Assembly (NCBI GenBank): GCA_020725025.1
Contig: DYFV01000044.1
Span: 1 to 42,408, forward strand
DNA: 42,408 bases
From: Azoarcus sp.
Lineage (GTDB): Bacteria; Pseudomonadota; Gammaproteobacteria; Burkholderiales; Rhodocyclaceae
Direction: 5' to 3'
The translations under genes and the position numbers were made by a program. This document shows, one piece after another, positions 8,419 through 18,062 of the stretch (position 1 is its first letter; every line of letters starts with the position of its first letter). The notes beneath the pieces were generated by a model. It saw nothing but the letters and a program-made list of their open reading frames with translations. It made no database searches and was not told the DNA's origin.

Positions 8419-9060
8419 TCAGGCGTAGTCGCCGACGTAGGGATTGCTCTCGCGCTCCTCGCCGAAGGTGGAGGTCGGCCCGTGGCCGGGGAAGAAGGTG
8501 ACGTCGTCGCCCAGCGGGAAGAGCTTCTCGCGGATCGAGCGCACCAGGGTGGCGTGGTCGCCCCGCGGGAAATCGCTGCGGCCGATGGAGCCGGCGAAGA
8601 GCACGTCGCCCACGATCGCCACCCGCGCCTCGGGGTGGAAGAACACCACGTGGCCGGGGGTATGGCCGGGGGTGTGGATGACCTGCAGGGTCTCCTCCCC
8701 CACGGTCACCGTGTCGCCGTCGTGCAGCCAGCGGTCGGGCTCGAAGGACTCCACGTCCGGAAAGCCGAACATGCGGCTCTGCTGGGGCATGCCGGCGATC
8801 CAGAAGCGGTCCTCCTCCTGGGGGCCTTCCACCGGCACGCCCAGCTCGCGCGCGAGCGGCGCGGTGGCGCCTGCGTGATCGATGTGGCCGTGGGTGATGA
8901 GGATCTTCTCCACCGTGACGCCGAGCTGGGCGATGGCGGCGCGGATCTTCCCGATGTCGCCGCCCGGGTCCACCACCGCCGCCTTGCGGGTCTTGTCGCA
9001 CCAGACGATGCTGCAGTTCTGCTCGAAGGGGGTGACGGGGACTACGCGCAGCTGGATCAT
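8419..9060 (-). CDS. GloC/YcbL-type metallo-beta-lactamase-fold hydrolase
   Basis: This 213-aa single-domain hydrolase has the complete binuclear metal site: H57-G-H59-I-D61-H62 (THGHIDH), a His in TPGHTPGH near residue 132, the Asp of VGDVLFAGSIGRSDFPRGD near residue 152, and the final His of FFPGHGPTSTFG. This set matches type II glyoxalase-like YcbL/GloC proteins, which hydrolyse S-lactoylglutathione or other thioesters. Length is usual for the group (about 215 aa), shorter than classical GloB. The gene is 58 bp downstream of modC on the same strand and 30 bp upstream of the AsmA-like gene, so it may be the tail of the mod transcript. Confidence 0.9.
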   Translation of the reverse strand: MIQLRVVPVTPFEQNCSIVWCDKTRKAAVVDPGGDIGKIRAAIAQLGVTVEKILITHGHIDHAGATAPLARELGVPVEGPQEEDRFWIAGMPQQSRMFGFPDVESFEPDRWLHDGDTVTVGEETLQVIHTPGHTPGHVVFFHPEARVAIVGDVLFAGSIGRSDFPRGDHATLVRSIREKLFPLGDDVTFFPGHGPTSTFGEERESNPYVGDYA

Positions 9061-9118
9061 GATGGGGACGCCCGGTTCGGAGTTGCCGCAATGATAGCGC
9101 GCGGCGGGCGCCGGGGCG

Positions 9119-10231
9119 TCACCCGAGCAGCGCCACCGCCTTGATCTGCGCCCACATCGGCTTGCCCGGCGCCAGCGCCAGCTGATCGGCCGAGCGCCGC
9201 GTGATGCGCGCGAGCAGCGGCGTGCCGCCGGCGTCGAGCCGCACCAGCACGTGGGCGGGGGTGTCCGCGTCCGCCAGTTCCCGGACCGTGGCGGGCAGCA
9301 GGTTGGTGATGCTGGTGCCCTCGGCCCGCTCGGTGGCGAGGCTCACGTCGCGCGCATGCACCCGGAAGCGCAGGCGGTGGCCGATCGCCTCCGGGCGGCG
9401 GGCGACCAGCACGTGGCCGCCGGGGAAGTCCAGGCGGGTGAGGTGGTAGTGCTCGTCGTGCCCGGCGACCACCGAATCGATCACCACCCCGGCGTCCTCG
9501 CCGAAGGCGGTGGGCAGGTCCAGCCGCGCCATCGTCTCGATGAGGCCGCCCTGGGCCACCACCCGGCCCTGATCGAGCAGCACGACGTGGTCGGCGAGCC
9601 GCGCCACCTCGTCGGGCGAGTGGCTCACGTAGAGCACCGGGATGTCGAGCTCGTCGTGCAGGCGCTCCAGGTAGGGCAGGATCTCGTTCTTGCGCTTCAG
9701 ATCCAGCGCGGCGAGCGGCTCGTCCATGAGGAGCAGGCGCGGGCTGGTCGCCAGGGCGCGCGCGATGGCCACCCGCTGACGCTCGCCGCCGGAGAGGCGT
9801 TCCGGCATGCGCTCGAGCAGGGGGGCGATGCCGAGAAGCTCCACCGCCGCCTCCAGGGACACGCGCCGCTCGCCGGCGGGCACCCGCTTCTGGCCGTAGG
9901 CGAGGTTCTTCGCCACCGTAAGGTGGGGGAAGAGGCTGGCCTCCTGGAAGACGTAGCCGAGGGGGCGGCGGTGGGTCGGCACGAAGACACCGCTCCGGCT
10001 GTCCTCCCACACCTCGTCGCCGAAGGCGAGCCGCGCCTCGTCGCCGCGCTGCAGGCCGGCGATGCAGCGCAGGAGCGTGGTCTTGCCCGAGCCGGAATGG
10101 CCGAAGAGCGCGGTGACGCCGCGCCCCGGCAGGTCGAGATCGACGTCGAGAGCGAAGCCCGGCCAGGCGAGCTTGAAGCGCATCGCGATGCGCCGGGTGG
10201 CGGCGTCGGCGGGCGGGCCGGGGCGCTTCAT
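9119..10231 (-). CDS. modC: Molybdate ABC transporter ATP-binding protein ModC
   Basis: ModC energises molybdate import through ModB. The 370-aa protein has Walker [10 protein letters not shown] (about 44-52), Q-loop [15 protein letters not shown], signature [15 protein letters not shown], Walker [13 protein letters not shown], and H-loop YVSHSPDEV, then a C-terminal Mop/TOBE domain ([29 protein letters not shown]) that binds oxyanion. The ATG at 10231 overlaps the modB stop (ATGA), which favours it over the internal ATG at 10183 ([10 protein letters not shown]), although the extra 16 residues look linker-like. Confidence 0.96.
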   Translation of the reverse strand: MKRPGPPADAATRRIAMRFKLAWPGFALDVDLDLPGRGVTALFGHSGSGKTTLLRCIAGLQRGDEARLAFGDEVWEDSRSGVFVPTHRRPLGYVFQEASLFPHLTVAKNLAYGQKRVPAGERRVSLEAAVELLGIAPLLERMPERLSGGERQRVAIARALATSPRLLLMDEPLAALDLKRKNEILPYLERLHDELDIPVLYVSHSPDEVARLADHVVLLDQGRVVAQGGLIETMARLDLPTAFGEDAGVVIDSVVAGHDEHYHLTRLDFPGGHVLVARRPEAIGHRLRFRVHARDVSLATERAEGTSITNLLPATVRELADADTPAHVLVRLDAGGTPLLARITRRSADQLALAPGKPMWAQIKAVALLG

Positions 10232-10908
10232 TTCCACGGACGGGTCCCCTTGCGGGAGTAAAGGGCGAGCAGCACCAGGAAGCTGAAGAGAAGCATGCCG
10301 GCCGCGAGGACGTGGGCCTGGCCGTACTCCATCGCCTCCACGTGGTCGTAGATCTGCACCGACACCACCCGGGTGCGTTCCGGGATGTTGCCGCCGATCA
10401 TCAGGACGACGCCGAACTCCCCCACGGTATGGGCGAAGCCCAGGATGCTCGCGGTGAGGAAGCCGGGACGGGCGAGGGGCACGACCACGGTGAAGAAGCT
10501 GTCCCACGGCGAGGCGCGCAGGGTGGCGGCGGCCTCGAGCATGCGCTCGCCGACCGCCTCGAAGGCGTTCTGCAGCGGCTGGACCACGAAGGGCATCGAG
10601 TAGAAGACGGACCCCACCACGAGGCCGGCGAAGGTGAAGGGCAACGTCCCGAGGCCCAGGCTCTGGGTGAGCTGGCCGACGAAGCCGTTGGGGCCCATCG
10701 CCACCAGCAGGTAGAAGCCGAGCACGGTGGGCGGCAGCACCAGCGGCAGCGCCACCACGGCGCCGATCGGACCCTTGAGCCGCGAGCGCGTGCGCGCCAG
10801 CCACCAGGCGATGGGCGTGCCGATGAGAAGCAGCAGCACCGTGGTGGTCGTGGCGAGCTCGAGCGTGAGCCAGATCGCCGCGAGATCGACCCTGTCGAGC
10901 TCGACCAT
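10228..10908 (-). CDS. modB: Molybdate ABC transporter permease ModB
   Basis: This 226-aa inner-membrane permease has five to six predicted helices and the ABC importer coupling loop: [25 protein letters not shown], matching the EAA motif that docks on ModC. The start [13 protein letters not shown] is preceded by GGAGG with six bases spacing. It sits 13 bp after modA and overlaps modC by 4 bp, giving the usual modABC order. The N-terminal [20 protein letters not shown] helix and [14 protein letters not shown] are typical of ModB. Confidence 0.96.
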   Translation of the reverse strand: MVELDRVDLAAIWLTLELATTTTVLLLLIGTPIAWWLARTRSRLKGPIGAVVALPLVLPPTVLGFYLLVAMGPNGFVGQLTQSLGLGTLPFTFAGLVVGSVFYSMPFVVQPLQNAFEAVGERMLEAAATLRASPWDSFFTVVVPLARPGFLTASILGFAHTVGEFGVVLMIGGNIPERTRVVSVQIYDHVEAMEYGQAHVLAAGMLLFSFLVLLALYSRKGTRPWK

Positions 10909-10921
10909 TCCTTTCCTCCGA

Positions 10922-12528
<1,607 letters not shown>

Positions 12529-12538
12529 GGCAGCTCCT

Positions 12539-12562
12539 TTATCGGTTGTCAGCTATATAGCG
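12539..12562 (-). promoter_or_regulatory. Degenerate ModE-box candidate before modE
   Basis: On the minus strand the left half CGCTATATAG (including the perfect 10-bp palindrome GCTATATAGC at 12552-12561) matches the left half of the E. coli ModE operator as I remember it, while the right half is poorly conserved. It lies about 11-34 bp upstream of the modE start, close to where a core promoter would be. The assignment is inference. Confidence 0.4.
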
Positions 12563-12656
12563 AGTTCCGTGCCATCTCCGGGGCGCCATGCTTGTGCCCG
12601 CACGGACGGTGCCGCTACAGTGGGATCCGGCAAACGGCGCTTCGTCGGTGTCGCTT

Positions 12657-12680
12657 TTATATGTAGCGAACAATACAACG
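12657..12680 (+). promoter_or_regulatory. ModE-box candidate before the molbindin gene
   Basis: Read over 24 bases, this stretch agrees at about 17 positions with the reverse complement of the E. coli modA operator as I remember it; the shared core is TATGTAG then CAATA, then AACG. It ends 37 bp upstream of the molbindin start. The overlapping inverted repeat TCGCT...AGCGA (12651-12669) adds symmetry. Together with the site at 12539-12562 it supports ModE control of both divergent promoters. Confidence 0.55.
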
Positions 12681-12717
12681 TGTCTCGAAGCCGACACAAC
12701 GGAAAAGGAGCCGGAAC

Positions 12718-13149
12718 ATGAAGGTGAGCGCACGCAACGTCTTTCGCGGCACGGTGACCGCGTGCACCCGCGGCGACGTCAACGCCGAAGTCCAGGTCGA
12801 TCTTCCCGGCGGCGACCGCCTGGTGGCCGTCGTCACCCTGGCGAGCCTGGAGGACCTGGGCCTTGCGCCCGGCCGCGAAGTCGTCGCGCTGGTGAAGGCG
12901 CCCTGGGTCATGGTGCTCACCGACGACGCCGACGTGAAGCTCTCCGCGCGCAACCGCCTCGCCGGCAAGGTCAAGGCGGTGGAGCCGGGGGCGGTGAACG
13001 CCGAGGTGGCCATCGAGCTCGCCGGCGGCGACGTGGTGTCGGCCATCGTCACCCGCGAGGCGGTGGCCGAGCTCGGCCTCAGGCCCGGCGTGGCGGCCAC
13101 CGCGGTGATCAAGGCTTCGCACATCGTCCTGGGCGTGCCCAAGGGCTGA
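12718..13149 (+). CDS. mop: Molbindin with two Mop domains
   Basis: This 143-aa protein consists only of two tandem Mop (TOBE-like) domains: MKVSARNVFRGTV starts the first and VKLSARNRLAGKV (near residue 74) the second, each ending in the AVVTLASLEDLGL / AIVTREAVAELGL repeat. Molbindins bind molybdate or tungstate at subunit interfaces of a hexamer or trimer-like ring and are thought to store or buffer the oxyanion. It is preceded by AAAGGAG with good spacing and is transcribed away from modEABC, under a probable ModE site. Confidence 0.93.
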   Translation: MKVSARNVFRGTVTACTRGDVNAEVQVDLPGGDRLVAVVTLASLEDLGLAPGREVVALVKAPWVMVLTDDADVKLSARNRLAGKVKAVEPGAVNAEVAIELAGGDVVSAIVTREAVAELGLRPGVAATAVIKASHIVLGVPKG

Positions 13150-13229
13150 GCCCGGCCGCAACGTCCTCGGCGGCAGTTCGCGCGCGGGCGAGAGCGCCTT
13201 CGCCGAGAGAGGCGGCCAGCCGGACGAGC

Positions 13230-13619
13230 CTAGTGCTGGTACCGGTATTCCTGGGTCAGGCCGCCATAGCCATAAGCTGCCGCGCGCACGTCTTCGACGT
13301 GGATGTAGCTGACTTCATGGACGTTTCCCAGAAGCCTGGCGAACATGGCGTGGGCTTCGCGGATGTACTGCGCCTTCTCGGCCTTCGTGTTCGTCTCGTC
13401 CGTGATCTTGATGTCGAAGTAGAAGCTGCTCTTTCCCTGCTCGGAGAGTGGCAGGCCGCCGACGATCCAGTGCTCCGGGGCGACGTAGGCAACGACCACC
13501 GATGTGACCTCCGGCTTCTTCTTCAGGATGCGGGCCGTAAGTTCGATGAGTCCGGACGACACGGCGGTGGTGAGTTCGCGGGATTCCCGGGCAGCGATCT
13601 TGACGTTGAGGATGGGCAT
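13230..13619 (-). CDS. Tautomerase-family protein
   Basis: This 129-aa protein starts MPILNVKIA, giving the N-terminal Pro that is the catalytic base of the tautomerase (4-oxalocrotonate tautomerase/MIF) superfamily after Met removal. It has two beta-alpha-beta units (first around 1-45, second around 60-110), the length of MIF-like or fused-type members rather than the 62-aa 4-OT. The C-terminal end AAYGYGGLTQEYRYQH is rich in Tyr. The substrate is unknown. An AAAAGGAG is correctly placed. It follows a MarR gene by 54 bp, and the same 16-bp element precedes both. Confidence 0.85.
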   Translation of the reverse strand: MPILNVKIAARESRELTTAVSSGLIELTARILKKKPEVTSVVVAYVAPEHWIVGGLPLSEQGKSSFYFDIKITDETNTKAEKAQYIREAHAMFARLLGNVHEVSYIHVEDVRAAAYGYGGLTQEYRYQH

Positions 13620-13635
13620 GGAAGTCTCCTTTTGA

Positions 13636-13651
13636 TTAGCAATGCAACTAT
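13636..13651. promoter_or_regulatory. Operator-like repeat, copy 1 (tautomerase leader)
   Basis: TTAGCAATGCAACTAT lies 17-32 bp upstream of the tautomerase start and matches 15 of 16 bases of the element before the MarR gene (14114-14129). Its spacing close to the ribosome binding site suggests a MarR-controlled second promoter inside the operon. Confidence 0.5.
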
Positions 13652-13673
13652 CTGAGCGAAGAAATTTCGGGGT

Positions 13674-14090
13674 TCATCTGAGGGCGGACCGAACTTCGCG
13701 GACATTGGCGACAAGGTCGCCGAACGCTGCCTCGCCGATGACCTCCTTGATGCGTGCGGTGATGGCCGCGCTCGCTTCGTCGAGCGGAACCCGAAGGGCG
13801 AGGGCGCCCGGCGTCGGATGGATCTCGATCTCCCGGCCATCCGAACTCGAGGGCTGGCGCGCGACAAGGTCCTTGGCGACGAGTCCATCCAGCGCTCGCG
13901 TAGCCGTGGGGCGAGAGATCGCCAGTGCATCCGCCAGTTGGCCCTGGAGCATCCCAGGTCGGCGCAGCACGGCGCGCAGCAGGAATCCCTGTGGCGCGGT
14001 CAGGCCGAAAGGCTTGTAGGCCTCCGTCCAGTGGCGCTCCAGCAGGCGCGCCAAGGCGGCGGTATTGAAGTACAGGCATTGATCGAACAT
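13674..14090 (-). CDS. MarR-family transcriptional regulator
   Basis: This 138-aa protein is a typical MarR winged-helix repressor: dimer helix LYFNTAALARLLERHW, helix-turn-helix GMLQGQLADALAISRPTATRALDGLVAKDLV (about 46-76), and the wing ARQPSSSDGREIEIHPT with the conserved Asp-Gly-Arg. MarR proteins sense small phenolic or oxidised compounds and usually repress their own operon. It is upstream of a tautomerase on the same strand. No clear ribosome binding site is visible before the ATG. The repeated 16-mers at 13636 and 14114 are the obvious candidate operators. Confidence 0.9.
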   Translation of the reverse strand: MFDQCLYFNTAALARLLERHWTEAYKPFGLTAPQGFLLRAVLRRPGMLQGQLADALAISRPTATRALDGLVAKDLVARQPSSSDGREIEIHPTPGALALRVPLDEASAAITARIKEVIGEAAFGDLVANVREVRSALR

Positions 14091-14113
14091 GGAGGCAGGA
14101 TAGAGGAGTATGG

Positions 14114-14129
14114 TTAGCTATGCAACTAT
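14114..14129. promoter_or_regulatory. Operator-like repeat, copy 2 (marR promoter)
   Basis: TTAGCTATGCAACTAT lies 24-39 bp upstream of the MarR gene, in the core promoter zone, and differs from copy 1 at a single base. Identical orientation relative to both genes argues for a real binding site. Confidence 0.5.
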
Positions 14130-14300
14130 ATGCCGACAGGTGATCCGGTCGCGCGTCTCCGTTTCGGATGGCCCCAGCGGCGCATCTTCCTGAACGGCGC
14201 CTTCCGCCTGTTCGCCGGCGCGGCCGGATGTCGACCGGCCAATGCGACGAAGCGCCCGGAGCATTAAACTGTCGGCCCGAACGCGGGCACTCGCAAGGCC

Positions 14301-14612
14301 ATGAAGATCGACCAGCTCCCCATCGGCTCCCGCTTCCAGCTGAAAGGCCGCACCTACACCAAGGTCGGCCCCATGACAGGCTCCGACGAGTCCGGAAGCG
14401 TGGTGTTCGTCCCCAAGCACGCCGCCCTCCAGCCGGTCCCCGGAGAGACTCCGCCGCCGCCACCGCCGGACGCCGCGGCTGCCTCGCTCGACGGGGCGAA
14501 GGTGACGGCGGCCTTCGAGATCTATCACCAGACGGCGCTCGGCCTCGCCGACGTGACCGGACGGGCGATCCTCGAGGCGGCGCGCAAGCGCTTTCTTTCG
14601 GAGATCCGCTGA
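14301..14612 (+). CDS. Small protein of unknown function
   Basis: This 103-aa protein is not a family I can name. Its N-terminal half (MKIDQLPIGSRFQLKGRTY, then VVFVPKHAALQPV) looks like a small compact beta domain with a pattern I associate with short conserved betaproteobacterial proteins. A run of six prolines near residues 51-57 separates it from a helical C-terminal part (AAFEIYHQTALGLADVTGR). Codon use is like that of its neighbours. It stands alone, diverging from the MarR gene, with no recognisable ribosome binding site better than AAGG. Confidence 0.65.
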   Translation: MKIDQLPIGSRFQLKGRTYTKVGPMTGSDESGSVVFVPKHAALQPVPGETPPPPPPDAAAASLDGAKVTAAFEIYHQTALGLADVTGRAILEAARKRFLSEIR

Positions 14613-14972
14613 CGCCGTATCCTGCGGCCGGGGCGTCTCCGGGCAATACGCGAGCCGCGCACGCGCTCATGCCCGGCCACATCGTCACGTTCGACTCGGC
14701 CACGGCGATGCTTCGCGCGTTGGCGAGACTTCTTCACGGGCAGGGCTTTCCGATGCTCAGCCGAGCCCCGAGCGGGGCAAAGTCCCCGCCATGCGGACGG
14801 CGGCCGACCGCATGGCAACCATCCTGATCTGCAGCACCGGCCAATGGCGATGCCGCAGTCGGACGACCTTCTGCCGGGTCCGGTCCTTGCTGCTTTGCTT
14901 CGCATCGCGGGCCCTTCGTTCATGCCGGAGCGGGTCACAGGGCATATCGGCGCGCCGAGCGGCAGCCTCATC
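14613..14972. other. Intergenic region with structured leader element
   Basis: No gene is supported here. The last part (14733-14820) folds well: GCTC-AGCC-GAGC, then CCCC-GAGC-GGGG, then a perfect 9-bp stem GCCATGCGG/CCGCATGGC (14788-14796 with 14808-14816) closing an 11-base loop. Since a GGDEF cyclase follows, a cyclic-di-GMP (GEMM) riboswitch was considered; fragments such as CAGGGC and GCAAAG recall it, but the hairpin arrangement does not match, so it is left as an unnamed structured leader. Confidence 0.35.
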
Positions 14973-15830
14973 ATGGTGAATCGCATCCTGACCTTCCTGG
15001 AAGAGCGCTCACGACCCTTCCTGCTCGTTCTGGCGCTGCTGCTGGTCGCCGCCTTTGGGCTGGTCGATTTGGCGAGCGGACCGGAAATCTCCGTGTACAT
15101 CGTCTACCTCGTGCCGATTGCCCTCGCGGCCTGGTACGTCGGTCAGCGTGCCGGCACCTTCGTTGCCATTAGCGCGGCCTTGGCCTGGCTGTGGGCAGAC
15201 TGGGGAAGTGGTCACCTTTACAGTCATCCGGCCATCCCGTTCTGGAACGATGCGATGCACCTGCTCGCGTTCCTCGCGTTCGGGTATCTGGTGCGCTCCT
15301 TTCGGGACGCTTTGCACGTAGTACAGATGCAAGCAACGCGTGATCCCTTGACCGGCCTGCTCAACAAGCGGGCCTTCTCGGAGGCGGCGGAGCGTGAACG
15401 CCAACGCTCACGGCGCTATCAGCATCCGCTCGCACTGCTGTTCTTCGACCTGGACCACTTCAAGACCGTCAACGACACCCTCGGCCATGCGGCGGGTGAC
15501 GCGGTGCTTCGGCGCGTCGCATCGGTGATGAAGGCGTCTTTGCGAGAAACCGATTTGTCGGCGCGAGTAGGGGGTGATGAATTCGCCGCCCTTCTGGTGG
15601 AGAGCGGACCGGACACGACGGGGCAGGCGGCCGCCGACCTGGGGAAGCGCCTGCTTGCCGCCATGGCCGAGATGGACAGCCCCGTGACCTTCAGCATCGG
15701 CGTGGTGAGCTTCCCGCGCGCGCCGGACAGCATCGATGCGATGGTGTCGGCGGCTGACCAACTGATGTATCAGGTGAAGAGCGAGGGGCGTAACGCGGTG
15801 CGCCACGTGGTGGCAGCGGACGCGTCCTAG
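14973..15830 (+). CDS. Membrane-bound GGDEF diguanylate cyclase
   Basis: This 285-aa protein (from this start) has an N-terminal membrane sensor of about four helices (FLLVLALLLVAAFGLVDLA through MHLLAFLAFGYLV) and a C-terminal GGDEF domain that starts at TRDPLTGLLNKRAF. The active-site motif is intact (RVGGDEFAALL), and LLFFDLDHFKTVNDTLGH carries the metal- and GTP-binding residues, so it should make cyclic-di-GMP. No RxxD inhibitory site is obvious directly before GGDEF (RETDLSARVGGDEF contains RETD, five residues upstream, which fits an I-site). Frame-compatible ATGs at 14844 and 14922 are alternative starts. Its stop codon overlaps that of the convergent small membrane protein. Confidence 0.9.
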   Translation: MVNRILTFLEERSRPFLLVLALLLVAAFGLVDLASGPEISVYIVYLVPIALAAWYVGQRAGTFVAISAALAWLWADWGSGHLYSHPAIPFWNDAMHLLAFLAFGYLVRSFRDALHVVQMQATRDPLTGLLNKRAFSEAAERERQRSRRYQHPLALLFFDLDHFKTVNDTLGHAAGDAVLRRVASVMKASLRETDLSARVGGDEFAALLVESGPDTTGQAAADLGKRLLAAMAEMDSPVTFSIGVVSFPRAPDSIDAMVSAADQLMYQVKSEGRNAVRHVVAADAS

Positions 15831-15913
15831 AAGATGAGGCTGAATACCCCGGTGACGACGAGCAGACCGATGACGAAGATGATCAGAAGGATCCATAGGA
15901 GCGCTTTCATCAT
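15827..15913 (-). CDS. 28-residue single-pass membrane protein
   Basis: A tiny frame encodes MMKALLWILLIIFVIGLLVV plus eight more residues, almost entirely one hydrophobic helix. A strong GGAGGAAA lies six or so bases before twin ATG codons (15913 and 15910), which is why I consider it real. The stop TAG overlaps the stop of the convergent GGDEF gene by 3-4 bases. It resembles the many short one-helix proteins that modulate membrane complexes, but I cannot assign it to a named family. Confidence 0.65.
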   Translation of the reverse strand: MMKALLWILLIIFVIGLLVVTGVFSLIF

Positions 15914-16195
15914 GTCGATTTCCTCCGATTGACGACGTCGCAAAGAAGACATGGCGTACCGCAGCGCCGTGTGCGGCGAGCCGGCCTCCTTCAAGAGCCC
16001 ATCTGCACCACGAACGCCACAGAAGGTCGGTGCCGAGAAGCAGCCCCCTCCCGCTGCTCGTGGTGCCGCGAGCAATCGGTGCGCCCGAGCGCCATCGGCA
16101 AGCATCGCCCCGGCTGGGCCTTCGCTCGGGCCGAGCGCGTTCCCCGGCTCCACCCATCCGGGGCGCCGTACCGGGGTTGGGGGCCGGCGCCGCGA

Positions 16196-17149
16196 TCAGC
16201 CGGTCTCGGGCAGGAAGCTCGGCAGGTTCACGCCGGAGAAGGGCTGGAATTCGCCCCGCACCTGGAAGAGGTGGGTTTCCACGTTGCGCCCGCCCCAGGT
16301 GTAGAGCGTCTCCAGGAGCACGCGCTTGTCCATCGGCACGACCAGCAGCGGCGCGCCGCCGCGGAAGCGTTCGAGGGCGACGGCGAGCAGGGCGATCGCG
16401 TCCGCCTCGGTTCTCGCCACGAGGGGGCCGATCATGGCCAGGGCGGGGTGCTCGACCGAGATCGCGAAACCGGCGATCCCGCCGGAGTCGTCTTCGACCA
16501 CCAAGGCCCCGAGCACGCCCCGGGGATTGCGGATGGCGTAGCGGTAGTCCAACTCCCGGACGATGCCGCTCACCGCGAGCTCGAGCCCGCTCATGGCCGC
16601 CACGTCGGCCTCGCGGGCCGGCCGCACCCGGTCCAGGCCGCCGGGCCGGTTCGCGAGCCCCCGCTCGGGCACGGCGATCACCATGTCGTGATAGCACTGG
16701 CGGGCGACGAAGCCCGAGCGGCTGTACAGGGACAGGGAGTCCATGTTCATGGCGCTGCCTACCAGCCGGACGGCGGGCGCGCCGGCCTCCGCGGCCCGCC
16801 GGACGATGTGCCCGACGAGGCCGCGCGCCACGCCCCGGCCGAAGAACTCCGGGGCCACGCTCATGATCCCGAGGCTGAAATGGCGCTCCCGCGGATGGTA
16901 GAAGCAGGCCCCGGCCAGGCGCCCCGTGCGGTTTTCGAAGGCGGCCACGCTGCAGCCCGGGGTGAGATCGTCGTAGATGTCGAAGAAGATGCCGGCCTCG
17001 CGAGGCGGGCAGCGGAAGTAGTCTCCGGACCACCCTCTGCGTGCATACCAGGTGTTGAAGGAGCGGTAGAGCATCTGCGCGTACGCCTCCCGGTCGTCGT
17101 GGGTGAGTGGGCGCAGGTCGAAGTCGGGCTGTAGCGGCCTGTCGGTCAT
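16196..17149 (-). CDS. GNAT-family N-acetyltransferase, tandem domains
   Basis: This 317-aa protein has an N-terminal GNAT domain with the acetyl-CoA loop VAPEFFGRGVARGLVGHIVR (about residues 97-116) and NMDSLSLYSRSGF (about 134-146), followed by a second, weaker GNAT-like half beginning VRPAREADVAAM near residue 175 with GPLVARTEADAIALL as a possible degenerate CoA loop. Two-domain GNATs of this type are common, and the substrate cannot be read from sequence. A GGGGA precedes the start. The 282 bp on its 3' side contain nothing I can call. Confidence 0.82.
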   Translation of the reverse strand: MTDRPLQPDFDLRPLTHDDREAYAQMLYRSFNTWYARRGWSGDYFRCPPREAGIFFDIYDDLTPGCSVAAFENRTGRLAGACFYHPRERHFSLGIMSVAPEFFGRGVARGLVGHIVRRAAEAGAPAVRLVGSAMNMDSLSLYSRSGFVARQCYHDMVIAVPERGLANRPGGLDRVRPAREADVAAMSGLELAVSGIVRELDYRYAIRNPRGVLGALVVEDDSGGIAGFAISVEHPALAMIGPLVARTEADAIALLAVALERFRGGAPLLVVPMDKRVLLETLYTWGGRNVETHLFQVRGEFQPFSGVNLPSFLPETG

Positions 17150-17334
17150 GGTGTCCCCGGAGTGGTTCTCGGCGGTAGCCTCCGCCTCGGGCGGAGGGGC
17201 TCTCGCGGCAAGACGGTGCGGGTACAGCGGCTTTGCCGGCGGGGGAAAACTAGCCCGCGATTATGCCCATGTCAAATGTGCGCTCTCTGGGCTCTTGCTG
17301 TCCCGGTCGATGACAACGGCTTGCCATGCGGAGA

Positions 17335-17955
17335 TCAGAACCCCGTGCTACGCACCACCGGCACGCGACGCCCCGGATGACTCCGCGTCAAAACGCAGGG
17401 TGGAACGCCGGTTTCGCCGGAACGGGTCTTCCAGCGGACCGGTGCGCGGAGCTTGGGCACTTGCAGGGCGTCGAAGGGGGCGGTGAGCACTGCGATCTGC
17501 GGACTGTCCGGGGGCGGGTTGCAGAGCAGCACCGTGACCTCGGTCCCGGTCATCGACCCGTCGACCTCGACGATGCGAACGAAATAGCCACCGGTGGGCT
17601 TGGTAGCCATGAGATACACCAGCACGTCGTACTTCTCGAAGTCCACGGGCGGTGGAGCGGGGCCATCGAATCGTCGCCAGAACTGCCGCCATGGGTCGGC
17701 GGAGCGCAGGTGAAGCGCTTCGTCCGTGGAGATCGCCGATACGAATCGATCGTGCATCGGAGTGAGGTCCACCCGCGCCGGCTCGACGGGATCGGCCGTG
17801 GCGGGGTCCGCAATCGAGGGAGGGCTGGCCAAGGCCAGCATTGCCGCCACGGAGCCCGTCGCGTTCAACGCCGATCGGGCCGAAAACGGCCACCCTGAAG
17901 GCGAACCCGTCCGTGGTGGGGACGAGCACCGAGGTGAGGCCGGGATGGCTGGCAT
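17335..17955 (-). CDS. PrcB-domain (protease inhibitor-like) protein
   Basis: The reading frame encodes up to 206 aa. The central part (about residues 105-170) fits the PrcB C-terminal domain: FEKYDVLVYLMATKPTGGYF, then VRIVEVDGS, VTVLLCNPPPDSP and the closing TAPFDALQVPK, with the typical K-P-T-G-G-Y turn. PrcB in Treponema is a companion of a surface protease complex; other members are uncharacterised secreted proteins. The N-terminal 45 residues are low complexity and the first ATG lacks a ribosome binding site, so the true start may be further in; a weak export-like stretch (GSVAAMLALASPPSIADP) lies at 34-51. It diverges from the YiiX-like gene. Confidence 0.62.
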   Translation of the reverse strand: MPAIPASPRCSSPPRTGSPSGWPFSARSALNATGSVAAMLALASPPSIADPATADPVEPARVDLTPMHDRFVSAISTDEALHLRSADPWRQFWRRFDGPAPPPVDFEKYDVLVYLMATKPTGGYFVRIVEVDGSMTGTEVTVLLCNPPPDSPQIAVLTAPFDALQVPKLRAPVRWKTRSGETGVPPCVLTRSHPGRRVPVVRSTGF

Positions 17956-18062
17956 GGCGAATATCCGGCGCTGTTTCCGATGCGATGACGCTAGGATAGA
18001 CTCTGCCCGTTCGCAATGTGCACCATGGGTGCCGTACCTGACCCGCTCGAGAACGCAAGCCT

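Noticed and set aside
14613..14972. A canonical cyclic-di-GMP (GEMM) riboswitch
   Set aside because: Only short fragments agree; the paired regions and tetraloop/receptor arrangement do not match, so I report a structured leader instead.
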